From: Phascolarctos cinereus
Lineage: Eukaryota > Chordata > Mammalia > Diprotodontia > Phascolarctidae
Direction: 5' to 3'
Assembly: GCF_002099425.1 (NCBI RefSeq)
Contig: NW_018343953.1
Span: 14,203,501 to 14,267,500, forward strand
DNA: 64,000 nucleotides
Part shown: positions 1 through 11,689 of the stretch, in pieces
Numbering within the stretch: the stretch's first letter is position 1
Layout: the number at the start of each line of letters is the position of its first letter
Notes under the pieces: generated by a model
What the model was told of the DNA's origin: nothing
Database searches by the model: none
What the model saw: only the letters and a program-made list of their open reading frames with translations
Position numbers and translations under genes: made by a program

Positions 1-50
1 TTAGAACTCAAAATCTTACAAAAGTGAATATTGAAAACTAAAAATAAATT
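1..50 (+). mobile_element. L1 LINE, 3' terminal fragment
   Basis: The window opens in the last bases of an L1 3' UTR: words such as 'aactcaaaatcttacaaaag' and 'tgaaaact' are the usual end of marsupial L1 copies. An A-rich stretch follows. The rest of this copy lies outside the window. A second L1 starts just downstream in the same orientation. Confidence 0.7.
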
Positions 51-964
51 GATTAATAAAAATTAAAATAGAAAAACTCCTTGAATAAAATTTTGGAGCA
101 GCAGAGCCAACAGAAGGTCAGAGGGAGAAACATGTTTTCAGCCTAAGACAACTGAGGAGGTTGGTAGGCAAGGTCTGTGTCACCAGAGTGGCGTCTGGCT
201 CAGAACCCACTCTGTGCCTTGGAGGAATCAGTGACAGCAACAGCAATTTTGGGAGCTCTTAGTCTGGAGGTGATGAGGGGGTTGAAAAATTGGTCATAAA
301 GATGCGGGACCCTTTGCCAGCACTGGGTTTAGCTAGTGCTGATTGGCAAGTCTATTGCTTATACCTAGTTTTAGGTCACAGTTCCAGGGTGGAAAGGAAC
401 ATTTGTGATTGGTCACAAGGGTGCAGGGCCCCTGGTCACAGTTCCAGGGCCAAGAGGAGCACTAATGCCTGCAGCTGCAGGGGAGCAGAGGCCCTTCCTG
501 GGCAAAGACCAGAGCACAGACCAAGAGAACACCTCTCACAGGATCACACCAGCTTGGAAGCATCAAAAACTTGCACACTCCAAGAGCTAGCTCTGAAAAT
601 AGCAGCATGAAAAAACCTGAAGCTTGGGACAATGCATCCTCAGCTCCAGGTAAGTATAGCTTAGCATTAACGTGAAGTACAAAGTCAAGAAATAGGCTGG
701 GAAATAAGCAAATGACAACAATAACACATGACCATGAAAAGCTACTACAGTGAGAGGGAAGACCAAGACATAATTTCAGAAGATAACAAGCAAAACCTCA
801 AAGAAAAATGCTAATTGGACCCAAACCCAACACAAATTACTGGAAGTTAAAAAAAGAGATGAGTGGGAAAAATTGGGAAAACAAATGAGAGTAATACAAA
901 AAAAGTTATGAAAAGAGAATTAACAGAGGCACAAAAAAGCATACTGAAGAAAATAACACTTTAA

Positions 965-977
965 AAAACAGAATTTG
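965..977. repeat. Target site duplication, left copy (SINE in L1)
   Basis: The word 'aaaacagaatttg' is repeated exactly at 1154-1166, on the other side of the SINE. The last g could also be the SINE's first base. Confidence 0.85.
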
Positions 978-1153
978 GGGGCAGCTAGGTGGTGCAGTGG
1001 ATAGAGCACTGGCCCTGAAGTCAGGAGAACCTGAGTTCAAATCTGGCCTCAGACCAAACACTTGACACTTACTAGCTGTGTGACCCTGGGCAAGTCACTT
1101 AACCCCAGTTGCCTAAAAATAAAAACAACAACAACAACAACAAAAACAAAAAC
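978..1153 (+). mobile_element. tRNA-derived marsupial SINE inside the L1
   Basis: The element begins with 'ggcagctaggtggtgcagtg', carries Pol III A and B boxes, the common 'gggcaagtcacttaacccca' segment and an A/CAA-rich tail. It sits inside the L1 ORF1 remnant and is flanked by the 13-base word 'aaaacagaatttg' on both sides. The sequence is close to the consensus I know for this family, so it looks fairly young relative to its host. Confidence 0.9.
990..1043 (+). promoter_or_regulatory. Internal Pol III promoter (A and B boxes) of the SINE
   Basis: 'tggtgcagtgg' at 990-1000 fits the tRNA A box and 'gagttcaaatc' at 1033-1043 fits a slightly diverged B box, at tRNA-like spacing. Whether this copy is transcribed cannot be told from sequence. 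Confidence 0.6.
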
Positions 1154-1166
1154 AAAACAGAATTTG
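1154..1166. repeat. Target site duplication, right copy (SINE in L1)
   Basis: Exact repeat of 965-977. Its A-rich start merges with the SINE tail, so the true duplication may be two or three bases shorter. Confidence 0.85.
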
Positions 1167-3769
1167 CCTAATGACAAAAGAGGCACAACAATTATCCAGA
1201 GAAAAGAACTCCTTCAAAAGCAGAATGGGCCAAATGGAAAAAAAGAGATATAAAAATTCACTGAAGTAAATAATTCCTTAAAAATTAGAATTGGACAAGT
1301 GGGAACTAATGACTCCAGGAGACATCAAGAAACAATAAAACAAGTCAAAAGAATGAAAAAGTACAAGAAAATGTATAATATTTTATCAGAAAAACAACAA
1401 ATCTGGAAAACAGATTGAGGATAGATAATTTAATACTTATTGGACTATCTGAAAGCCATGATCATAAAAAGAGCCTAGACATCATAATTCAAGAAATGGT
1501 AAAGGAAAACTATTCCAATGGCTTAGATCCAGAGCATAAAATAGAAATGGAAAGAATACCCTTTAAAGAGATTCCCAAAGGAAAACTCCCAGGAACATTA
1601 TAACCAAATTCGAGAGCTCCCAGGTCAAGGAAAAAATATTGCAAACAGCCAGAAGGAAACAATTCAAATACCATGGAGTCACAGTCAGGACCACACAAGA
1701 TCTAGCAGTTTCCATATTAAAGGAGCAGAGAGCTTGGAATATGATATTTTGGAAGGCAAAGGAGCTAGTATTACAAGCAAGAATAACTTAGCAAAATTCA
1801 GTATAATCTTTCAGGGGAAAAATGAATAGAGGACTTTCAGACATTCCTGATGGAAAGATGAGAGTTGAACAGAAAATTTAACATTCAAACACAAGACTTA
1901 AGAGAAGCAAAAAAAGTAAACATGAAAGAGTAATCATAAGAGACTCAAAGTTAAGCTGTTTATATTCCTGTATGGGAAGATGATACATGTAACTCCTAAG
2001 AAGTTTATCATTATTGGGGCAGTTAGAAAAAGTTTGCATAGACAGATGGCATGAGGGTAAGTCGATTATGCTGGGATGATCTCCAAAAAATAAAATGAAG
2101 AGGTGAAAAAAAAAATGGATACACTGGGAAAAGGGGAAAGGGAGAGATAGAATAAGGAAAATTTTCTCACATAAAAGTCATGCAAGGAAGAGCTTTAATA
2201 GTGGAGGGGGAAATGGGAAGGTGGTAAGCAGTGCTTGAACCTCAGTCTCTTTGAAATTGGTTCAAAGAGGGAAGAATATAGATACATATTCAGTTGGATA
2301 TAGACATGCAATTTACCCAATAGGGAAATACAAAGGGCAGGGGATAAGGTATTTGAGAGGGACTGACAATAATAAAAGGAAGGACAGATATAGGGAGGCA
2401 GTGGTCAAAAGCAAAACAGACTTTTGAGGAGGGACAGGATAAAACAAGAGAAAATGATAAACAGAAGAAAATTGGATAGAGGGAAATACAATGTAATCAT
2501 AACTGTGACTGGGATGAGCTCACACATAAAATGGAAGCAGATTGCAGAATAGATCAGAAACCAGAATCGAATCATATGTTGTTTAAAAGAGACACATTTG
2601 AAACAGAAAGACACATACAGAGTTAAAATAAAGAGCTGCAGAATCTTTTATGCTTCAGTGGAAGTAAGAAAGGCAGAGGTAGCAATCATGATTTCAGACA
2701 AAGCCAAAGCTAAAGTAGACCTAATTAAAAGAGAGAATCAGGGAAACTACATTTTACTGAATAGGTACTTTTGACAATGAATAATATTTTAAAATTTTCC
2801 AGAAAGTTTCTCTGATAAAAACCTTATTTCTCAAATATATAGGGAACTGAGTCAGATATACAAAAATGAGTCATTCTGCAGTTGAAAAATGGTCAAAGGA
2901 TGTGTATAGGCAGTTTTCAAAAGAAGAAATCAAAGCTGTCTCTAGTCATATGAAAAAAGGCTCTGATCGCTATTGATTAGAGAAATGCAAATTGAAACAA
3001 CTCTGAGATACCACATCACAATTTTTTTTTTTAGAAATGACAAATGCTAGAGGGTTTGAGGGAAAATAGGTGCACTAATAAACTATTCGTGGAGTTGTGA
3101 ACTGATCCAACCATTCCGCAGGACAATTTGGAAATCTACCTAAATGTGCATACCTTTTGACCCAGCAATATCACTACTGAGTTTATTCTCCATTGGGACC
3201 AGAGACAAAAGAAAGGGCTCTATATGTGCAAAAATATTTATAGCAGGTCTTTTTGTGGTGGTAAAAATTAGAAATTGAGGGGATGCTCATTAACTGAGGC
3301 ATAGTTGAGCAAGTTGTGGTATATGATTATGACGGAATATTATTGAGTTATAAGAAATGATGAGGGAATGGTTTCAGAAAAAAAATGGCAAGACCTATAT
3401 GAACTGAGACAAAAGGAAGTGAGAAGAGCTGAGAGCTCATTGTGCATAATAACAGCAATGATCAGCCGTGAAGATCTTGGCTGTTCTGATCAATACAATG
3501 ATCCAAAACAGTTCCAAAGCAGTCCTGATGAAAAGATGCTGTCTGCCTTTAGAGGGAGAACTGATGAACTCAGAGTGCAAATTTTCTTGCTTTCTGTATT
3601 ATTTTTCCTTTTTTGGCAACATGGCTAATATGGAAATATATTTTGCATAATTTCACATGTATAATTGATGTCATTTTGCTTGCCTTTTCAGTAGGTGGGG
3701 GGGAGAGAATTTAGAAATCTATTTAAAATGAAAAGAATTCTTAAAGTAAATAAATAACTTAAAAAAAGT

Positions 3770-4127
3770 AATTTAAAACATCTTACTACAAGAGTTCTGT
3801 TGAACTTTAATGGGAAAGATTCATTGAAAGAGTCAGAGTTACTGATTTAATTCAAAAGTTACAGAGCATATCAGTTGCAGAGGTAGGACTCACCTCTTGA
3901 ATCCCATCCTTTGTTCTTTCACCTGAATGCCTCTCTCAGACCAGACTGTGCAGTGCATCATGGTATCTTGAAGGAGCACTGTACATTTGGTCTCATTTTA
4001 TTCCGGGCTTCAGTTTTTTCATCTCATGGACCAGACAACTTCTGAGGTCCCTTCCTGCTCCTCATTAATGAACCAGGCAGTATAAGTATTTTATGCTTAC
4101 ATTTAGATTTTATTTTATTAAGCATGT
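3770..4127. other. Mostly unassigned; weak MIR-like core near 3945-4060
   Basis: This is mainly single-copy-looking AT-rich sequence. From about 3945 to 4060 the order 'ttcagttttttcatctcatgg' then 'aggtcccttcc' resembles the plus-strand 3' half of a MIR-type SINE, but it is too worn to be sure. Confidence 0.35.
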
Positions 4128-4395
4128 TCCTTTGTTGTTGTTGTTGAATTGTCTTTTCAGTTGTTTCTGACTCTTTGTGACCCCATTTGGGGTTTTCTTG
4201 GTAGAGGTATTGGAGTGGTTTGCCATTTCCTTCTCCAGCTCATTTTACAGATTAAGAAACTGAGGCAAACAAGGTTGAATGACCTGCCCAGGTCATACAG
4301 CTAGTAAGTGTCTGAGCCCAGATTTGAACTCATGGAAATTGAGTTTTCCTGACTCCAGGCCCAATATTCTATCCACTGCACCACCTAGCTGCCAA
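4128..4395 (-). mobile_element. tRNA-headed SINE with BovB-like (RTE) tail
   Basis: Read on the minus strand, the copy starts at its tRNA-like head ('ggcagctaggtggtgcagtg' complement at 4370-4395), passes the 'aagtgtctgagcc' core and ends in a tail containing 'ggagaaggaaatggcaaacc' and 'gtcacaaagagtcagaaac', then a (CAA)n-like run. The tail words closely match the 3' region of BovB/Bov-A repeats, suggesting mobilisation by an RTE-clade LINE. This is inference from shared 3' ends. Confidence 0.85.
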
Positions 4396-4905
4396 CTATT
4401 TTGCTAGGAAGGAAATAAGCTCAATGAAATTGTTACTTAACCAGTTTCCCAGCATCAGAACCCAACAGGAGATATGACATGGAAAGGGAGGCAGGGGAGG
4501 CATATTCTTCTTTGGAAAATATAATGCAGAAGGGATCCAGATTTCAACTTTTCCTCCCTTCAGTGCTTCAAACTCTTGGTCTACCTCCAACAGCAAACTC
4601 TCTGTCTCTGGCGGTAGCCAATATCTAATGCTTCACTTTCCTCATAGCACACCTAATCAATGTGTAGCTTTTTGCATGAAAGGATAATTTCCTTCCTGTC
4701 TCCACAGGAGATCAACTCTCCTTTTGAAACATGAGATTTTATTGGCCTTATCATTATTCCAATTTGCGTAGCTCCAAATATTATAGTGGTCCTAAAATGA
4801 TCCAACCTCTTTACAAATCCTCTCAACAATAAATACGTCAATTTCCTCTGAGGGTTCAATATATGTAGAGTGCTTCATTCTGCATAGGAAGTTTATATTA
4901 CATTT
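4396..4905. other. No recognisable element
   Basis: No recognisable coding exon or repeat. Two opposed short frames here (66 and 68 codons) have no family resemblance. Confidence 0.4.
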
Positions 4906-4909
4906 TCCC

Positions 4910-5190
4910 CAATGAACGTTACATTGCATCAAGTTAAATTTCATGGGTCATTGAGTTTTCCAAACCCCTAATGTATCTAAATCCATCTGGAATTCCTCAC
5001 TGTCTTCCTTTGCTTACTAACTGGAAGAAATTGGAGTCATCAACCAACTTTGCTCACTTAGTTCCACTTTCTTTTTGAAAGCATGATTCAACCCCAAGTA
5101 AGGTCCTTTCTGAAGTATCTCACTGTTAACACAACTCTCTAACATAATATAGGAACCTAATTCTCTTTCTGAGTAATCTGATATGAATTC
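4910..5190 (-). mobile_element. L3/CR1-like LINE fragment
   Basis: On the plus strand the order 'gttaaatttcat', 'tctaaatccatctggaattc', 'ggagtcatcaaccaactttg' and 'ggtcctttctgaagtatctc' follows the complement of the CR1/L3 reverse-transcriptase 3' region. It is heavily diverged. Confidence 0.45.
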
Positions 5191-5317
5191 TCACTGGGAA
5201 AGCCCAACTGGCGTAGAATTGCATAGGATCAGAATCTGGGCCTCATATAACTTTTTTTTTTCTCACCCAATTCTATACTAGTTATGACTTAATCAGAGAC
5301 TGCATTTTACACTTTCT

Positions 5318-5556
5318 TTTGTTGTTGTTGTTTAGTGGATTAGTCATGTCCAACCCCATTTGGAGTTATCTTGGCAGAGATAATGGAGTGCTTTGCCATT
5401 TCTCTCTCTAGTTCATTTCATATGTAGAGAAACTGAGGCAAAAAGGGTTAAGTGATTTGCCCAGGATCACAGAGCTAATAAGTGAAGTAAGATTTGAACT
5501 CAAGTCATCTTGACTCCAGGGCTGGCTCTCTATCCACTGCTCCATCTAGCTGCCCT
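5318..5556 (-). mobile_element. tRNA-headed SINE with BovB-like tail
   Basis: Same family and orientation as 4128-4395, more diverged: the head complement is at about 5530-5556, the tail words 'ttggcagagataatggagtg' and 'tttgccatttctctctctag' lie at 5370-5410, and the terminal (ttg)n run is at 5320-5332. Confidence 0.8.
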
Positions 5557-5611
5557 ATAATTTCTATAGGAATTATTTATTTTCCTTCATAACAGATTTA
5601 ATTTATGAGAT

Positions 5612-6065
5612 CAGTGAAAGGCAGTATAATGCAGTAGAAAGAACACAGGACAAGAAATCAGGAGACCTAACGTCAAATCGTGGCTCCAGTATTTAGCAGC
5701 TGTTTTGCCATGAGCAAGCCATTTTACATGTCTGAGCCTCAGTTTCCTCACCTATAAAATTAGGATAAGAACCCTTGCACTACTTTGCTGGTTTGAGAGG
5801 GGATTTCTTTGATGTAGGGAGCTCCTGGTGAGGAACTTCTTCCATAAATGTAGACTGCCTCCTTCTTTGCTACTTATAGTCCTCAAGAGTTGCCTAGGAC
5901 ACTGAGAATTTAAGTAATTCATTCAGGGTCACACAACCAGTGTGTATCAGGAGACAGAAACTGAAGTCAGCTCATTTTCTGCCGTATAACACTACAAGGG
6001 AGATGCTTTATAAACCTTAAAGTGCAATGTAAATATGAGTTATTACTTCTACTTATAACAATAAA
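5612..6065 (+). mobile_element. MIR-type SINE, split by another SINE
   Basis: The head and core run to about 5800 ('gagcctcagtttcctcacct'), and the MIR 3' end resumes at about 5999 ('gatgctttataaaccttaaa', 'gagttattactt'). The split is caused by the minus-strand SINE at 5805-5998. Confidence 0.65.
5805..5998 (-). mobile_element. SINE inserted in MIR-type SINE
   Basis: On the plus strand 'gagttgcctaggacactgag', 'ttcagggtcacacaaccagt' and 'gtgtatcaggag' match a common marsupial SINE type, also seen at 17150-17312. It lies within the MIR-type element at 5612-6065. Confidence 0.55.
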
Positions 6066-6477
6066 TATTCATGATGAAAACAATGCTCTATGAAGCTCAA
6101 TGAACTTTATTAATTCCTCAGATTCATTCTTGGAATATTTCTGTGTGAGGTTGCTAGGAACACACAGATTATCACCATTTTTTTTTTTTAAAGATGGGCA
6201 AGTGATGGGTCAGAGGATTTGAGGTTTGTCAAAAGTAATGCAACTAGCCAGTGTCTCTGAGGGGACCCAGATGACATCCATATTATTTTGCCAGCACAGG
6301 AAGTATTATTCACTTTGGATGACATTAACTTAAAAAAAATTTCTCTAAAATGATGACTGTATGGCTTCCAAATCATGTTGAACTTCCATGTCATTGGCCA
6401 TTCTGCTTAATTCTAAGCATTTATCTGGAGAAATTATTTCCCTCTAATATGACTCTTTTGGCTTTACACTATCAGGT
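6066..6477. other. No recognisable element
   Basis: AT-rich sequence with a 10-base T run at about 6180. No repeat or exon recognised. Confidence 0.35.
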
Positions 6478-6892
6478 CATGCTACCCTCAACCAAGCTGA
6501 GGGTAACCAACAGGCCTCAGACCCATTGGTGAGTTAGGGAGATATCTACCCATTGGTGAGTTAGGGAGATATCTACCCCAAGCATCTGAAGACTTCGCCT
6601 AGTAGAATAGGCAAATGAGAATAATTTGTTTCAATGGCCATGAAGGCAGGCTCTGTGGAATGTTTAGAGCTTGGCTAGGCATCAGAGACACCAAGGTCAC
6701 CCACTGCATCCTGGGCCATTGCCAGTCATCTTAACTTTTGTCTTGCCACTGGACTTCAATGACTCAGAAAAAGAGAGTGAGACCGATGACTTTTGCAGCT
6801 CTGCCTCACTTAAATCCAATTCTTGTGCGTTGACATCACCTATGATGTCATTGGTCCTCTTTGAAAACTAAGGTCGAACAACATCAGGTTTT
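6478..6892 (+). mobile_element. Non-autonomous element sharing its 3' tail with the 18-kb LINE
   Basis: One of four copies of the same element in the window (also 12055-12620, 20674-20870 and 24775-25022). It has 'ggtgagttagggagatatct', 'tctgcctcacttaaatccaa' and a 3' end 'gatgtcattggtcctctttg' plus an AAC-rich tail. The last part resembles the 3' end of the LINE at 18005-18738. No coding capacity is seen. A perfect 27-bp tandem duplication lies inside. Confidence 0.75.
6522..6575 (+). repeat. Perfect 27-bp tandem duplication
   Basis: The unit starting 'cccattggtgagttagggag' occurs at 6522-6548 and again, unchanged, at 6549-6575, inside the element at 6478-6892. The absence of any difference suggests a recent duplication or recent conversion. 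Confidence 0.9.
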
Positions 6893-6894
6893 GC

Positions 6895-7870
6895 ACCACA
6901 AAATTATAGGATATCAGAGTTGGGAGAAATCTCTGTGGCCATCTAATCCAACTGACACCTGAAATAGAATAATGTATACAAACTGCTCAACAAGTGGGCA
7001 TCCAACCTTTGTTTGAAGACCTCCAATGAAAGTCATGTAAAGGCACTATTTCTCAAGATAGCCCATTCCCCTTTTGGACACCTCTATTTCTTAGGAAGTT
7101 TTTTTTTTCCTGGACATTGAGGCTATATCTATATATTTGAAACTTCTACCCGTTACTCCTAGTTCTGTCCTTTGGGGCCAGCAAGAAAAGTATAATCCCT
7201 CTTTCATATGATGTCCCTTCAAAATAATAGAAGATAGCCATCATACCAGCCTCCCCCAAGTCTTCTCTTCTCCAATATAAGTTTCTCCAGTTTCTTTTAC
7301 TGGTCATCATATGTTTAACTACCATTCTCTAGATGCCTTTCTCTTATGAATACTCTTTTAAAATATGATATCAAGAAATGAGCATAATATTACAGTTGTG
7401 TTAAGACGAGGGCAGAGTATTGTAGCCCTAAACCTTCATCCTGTGGCCTAAGATGGCATTCTTTTTTCTTGGCTGTCATATTTCGTTATTAATTTATGTT
7501 GAACTTTCAATATAGACATATCCCTTCTGTCTTATACTTGTGAAGTTGATTTTTTGATCCCAAATATATTACTTTACATTTAACCTCATTAAAAATGTCA
7601 TCTTCTTCAATTTGGCTCAATACTCTAGCCTGCCAAGATATTTTTTGAGTCTTGACTTTGGTATTCAGTGTTCTATCTGCTCCCCTCCCTCCAGTTTTGT
7701 TATCTGCAGATTTGATAAGCATATCATCTGTGCCTTTATTTAAATCATTGATAAAAATGTTAAATAGCACAGCCAAGCATAGATCCTTGGGACACTCTGC
7801 TGGAGACTGACCTTCTTCCAAGTTGGCATCATTTTGCTTCACTTGTGCTTGGAATCTATGTTGTGCAATG
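6895..7870 (-). mobile_element. L3/CR1 LINE, reverse-transcriptase C-terminal region and 3' end
   Basis: The minus-strand frame at 7507-7842 reads 'VLFNIFINDL' at about 7741-7770, then a '(A/F)AD(D/N)K' motif: the conserved block around the catalytic YADD/FADD of CR1-clade reverse transcriptases. The stretch towards 6895 matches the CR1 3' region ('gaaacttctacccgttactc', 'cttctcttctccaatataag', 'catctaatccaact'). The copy is 5'-truncated and full of stops. Confidence 0.8.
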
Positions 7871-10054
7871 TTATCCTCAATTCAACTCCAAATTAGCTTT
7901 CCCAGAAGCAATGAGCGGTTTTTTGACAAATATGCTATTTTTGTGATCTTGTTTGGCTCTAGCTTTTTACAAAAGGGACTTTAGTAATGACTTTCCTGTT
8001 TGTAGGAAGAGCTGAAACACAGCTCCTCTCATGGTCCTTGGCTTGCATCTTCATCTTTGAATTCTTTGGTGAATAATATCCAGGATGGGTGACTTACGGC
8101 ATTTTCATTTTTCAAGTCCTGCCATGAATTCCTCTTCAGATACATTCAACTTTCTATCTTCATCTTGTGTGCTTGAAAATGTCCCTTTGGAATCAGAATT
8201 TACTCAGCATTCTCCTCCTGCCCAAGTTAAGGCAGAGCATCATCTAATTTCTCTGCTCTATCACCAACCTCTTTAATACCTTCTTACAACCCTCTCAGCA
8301 CTAACATGACTTTGGCTACTGATTATATGATATTTTAAAGGCTTTAAAATAGTATATAGCAAACTTTTCTCTTCTGTTTGCTGTCATTTTATGATAATAA
8401 GGATTCTTCCCCTATAATTTGCTTGTGTGTAGGTGGGAGGGAAGGAATAATAAAAATACAAAAGAAGGGAAAATGAAAATACTGGACAGACAGAATTTCC
8501 ATTTTTATTTTCCATTTTAATTCTTTCTATAAACCCATGTGATATTAAGTAGGCTAGGTCTCCTGTGATCTTGACATTCAGGTTGATTTTATTACTTTTA
8601 AATGATTTTATTCGGCCCAATGTGTAGCTCCTTATCCCATTTTGAAATAAGAAGAGGCAGGTACATATACAATTTCTGAGGAAACACCCAAGTCAGTTTG
8701 TTATTACACAGCAGTAAAGTTTGCAATTGGATGGGATTCAAGGTTTTCTCTCCACCCAGTCAGAAGTTGGTCCTGGTTCAGAGCTCCCATCAACTTCAAA
8801 AGAATTGCAGAAGGCCACAGGGGAAGGATCCTTAAAAAAAAGAACTCACTGAGGCTGTTGAGAGCTCTTGGGAGGTCACAGAGGGAGTTGAGAATATTAG
8901 TGCTTTGCTCCACTCTTGGCAATTGTATTACCTTGCAGTACATGGACTCAGCATGGACTTGGCTGGGCAAAGGATTATGGGATGAGGGATCATGGTTTTG
9001 ACTGACAGTGATTACTATAATGATTTCATTTTCTTATCTGCATGGTAAAGAATATTTTACATGTATTAATTATACAGTGGGCATTTTATACAAACATTTA
9101 GTAGACAGCATACTTATATATACAGATATGTGTATATGTAATATACATAGTTTATATGCACCTGCACAGATATGCTATATAAATACATAGTCACATATGT
9201 ATATGTGTTCACATATATGTGTGTTTACATATACATACACATACACTCAATATTCATATACTTTCTGGTAAAATACTATAAGGATGATATTGTGATGATA
9301 TTTGTGACTATATATCTGAAGATTACTTAAAACAAATTATAATCATACCTAGATTCCCCTCTACCACCTCCTATTTTGGAAACATTTTCCCCCATTAATG
9401 AGTTTGTAACAGGGGAATGAAAAATGAAATGATTATGAATATTTTAATCAAATGGAACAGATAAAAAGAAAATCATGATAGTCTTTTAGCATCATGGGCA
9501 TACTCACTAATTTCATAATCTATTGGCTTTTCAAAAAATAAAACAAAACATGGGATATTTAAAAAAAGGAAATTAATATTTGGTGAATGAATACGCCCAA
9601 TTTAACAGTTGGGGTTTTTTTGGTCGGGTGAGTCTGCTGATGATAGTTATTACTATAAGCCAAAGCAAAGCATAATAAGGATGGTGAGTCTGTGTGGGGT
9701 TGGGGGTGGGAGAGAATTAGGGAAAATACTACAAAGTACAATACCAGTGATTTGGGCATATTTACCATTTGCACTAAACAATTTCTCTGCAGAATAATGA
9801 GAATTAACTATATTTGTAAATGCATTTAGGTGAAGAAATGGTTGGAAATATATTTTCATATTAAAATTCTTAACATTTTTCTAAAAGTCTGATACTAACT
9901 GAATCAATTTAAGGTTTTTTAAATTATGAAATAGAATAATCTATCTAATTTTGCAAGTATAATATAGACTATCCTATTGAGAGAAAAAATAACAACAAGG
10001 CAAGTCCACCTTTGAATATATGTCGGCACCCTTGCATGAAGTTTCCTATATCTG
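7871..10054. other. No gene; unassigned sequence with a TA/TG-rich stretch
   Basis: Nothing recognisable as coding. Positions 9095-9250 are rich in TATA/TATG/CACA steps (low complexity). 7990-8290 is mildly pyrimidine-rich and might continue the LINE next to it, but I cannot support that. Confidence 0.4.
9095..9250. repeat. Imperfect (TA/CATA/TG) low-complexity tract
   Basis: Repeated 'acatatgtatatgtgt' and 'acatacacatac' words form an impure microsatellite. Confidence 0.7.
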
Positions 10055-10320
10055 TTAATGGTAATCATTGACATTTATTGATATTGTGCTTTTAGGTTTA
10101 CAAAGCACCCTACGTAGACTATTTCATTTGGCCATCACAACTCTGAGATATGTGCTACAGATATTATTATATACACCTTCCAGGTTAGGAAATTTAAGAT
10201 GATAGAGATTAAATGACCTACTCAGGGTTATATAGCTAGTAAGAGTCTTAAACAGGATTTAACCACTTCACATCTCACACCAAGTACCATGTTCTTTCCA
10301 CTGGTCTATGATCTCTTTCA
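10055..10320 (-). mobile_element. MIR-type (CORE) SINE
   Basis: On the plus strand the order 'tttacaaagcaccctac', 'catcacaactctgagatatg', 'gggttatatagctagtaag' and 'ttccactggtctatg' is the complement of a full MIR-type SINE. Copies at 60835-61105 and 63075-63340 have the same layout. Confidence 0.7.
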
Positions 10321-11689
10321 GTAGTTTGATCCTTTCCAGGACTATTTCTCTCTAATATCAGGTAGTATGCCATAGTCAATGCATTCTAGCTTTCATCATC
10401 TTTTTGAATTGGGAAATGTGGTGAAGTTTTTTAATGAACTAATTCCTTATTTGGAAATGTCTTGATCATCATTTATATAAAACTGCCCCTATTCATGTAT
10501 TTCCCATTTATTGTGTCATAGTTATATTCTATTAGGGCTCTACTGTTCATCTTTGCCACATGAAGCACTCAATTATCCACTCTTTTCCCACAAGTATGAC
10601 AAATTCTGCACCAGTAATAGTGTCCAAACGTTTAACAAAATAAACAAATGACAAGCAAAGTACTCTAACTTTTTGCTTCTTAATTACTCTAATTTGGTTT
10701 CCAGCTGGGTCCCATCTTCTGACAATCTGTACTGGATCAGATAAAGGTGAATTGTTTAAAAGTGGCCTGGAAATGTTGTAAGCAATGGGCAGACTTCTAA
10801 AAGGTTTATCTTCAAGTTGATATCTGATAAAAGCAAAATATTAATGCTGGATCTAAATGAAAAATGTTTGGAGATGTTTCCCTGTTCAAATAGTCTCAAT
10901 TCAGACCATGGTGAGTCTGGAGACATCTTTTGTTTAAAAGCTCCATTCAGTCATGAGGCAAGCTTTTAAAAACAATTTTTTTGAGGTCACAGAACATTTT
11001 TCATTTTTAAAAATTTGTTGAGTGCCTGAAATCAGAGATGATCTGGGGAAAATGAGGGAAGCATAATGTTATTTGGAAATAGTTGTGTCAACAAAAAATG
11101 ATATACAGTAATCATCATCACATATCACAGATTGAATATAGTTGAGTCTTCCGTTTCCAGTGTGTGAATGACCAAGGATCACCTTCTGCTGTTTGGTTAT
11201 TTCTCTGTCAGTTGATGCCTCCATCAGAGGATGTATAGAAAAAAAACCCAAAGAATTATATTGGTTTGACTGCTTTTATGAAGTTTGAGCAAGGTTGTGC
11301 TAGCTAATGCCTAACTACTGGCTCTCCAGGGGAAAAAAAAAGTGCATATGACATTCTTTTTTGTTTAATCTGTATAATTGTTGTTTGTTCCACTACTTTT
11401 TTAAGTCCAGAAACCAACAAAACAATGAATCAAACCCTGATCTGTAGTATTTGCTGATTTTCAAGGTACAAATATTCACATTTGCTCAAACTTTAACAAC
11501 TGGCTCTTGTAACTTGGGTCTGAAACACATCCCTGATCATGGGTAGAGTGCTAGATCTTGAGTCAGGAAGATTTTACTAGTTCTAGAAAGGACAAGATTT
11601 ATCTGATGACTTAGCCATATTATATCACACTTTTACAAGATGCATATTTCTATTTTTGGGCCCATGATTTAATATATGGTATATCCAAA
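10321..11689. other. Repeat-poor block
   Basis: About 1.3 kb without an identifiable element except a fragment at about 11535-11590 that resembles a SINE head ('gctagatcttgagtcaggaa'). No convincing coding frame. Confidence 0.4.

Larger units (their letters stand above)
62..3770 (+). mobile_element. L1 LINE with 5' UTR, ORF1 remnant and internally deleted ORF2
   Basis: This is an old plus-strand L1. A GC-richer 5' UTR-like leader (about 90-640) is followed by an ORF1 remnant. Positions 1415-1603 encode a fragment with 'NLILIGLSES' and 'NGLDPEHKIEMERIPF', matching the RNA-binding core of L1 ORF1. A start of the ORF2 endonuclease is readable at about 2490-2775 (words like 'CLKETHLKQKDTYRVK' and 'AIMISDKAK'). 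At about 2775-2790 the sequence jumps to the ORF2 C-terminal end ('QIYRELSQ'-like, then the 3' region through about 3480), so most of the endonuclease and all of the reverse transcriptase are missing. The 3' UTR ends at about 3770 in A-rich sequence. Many stops make it inactive. A SINE interrupts it at 978-1153. Confidence 0.8.

Noticed and set aside
290-610. 106-codon plus-strand frame
   Set aside because: It is in the L1 5' UTR-like leader; not expected to code.
978-1060. tRNA gene
   Set aside because: A and B boxes are present, but the sequence is a SINE head: no cloverleaf pairing and many dispersed copies.
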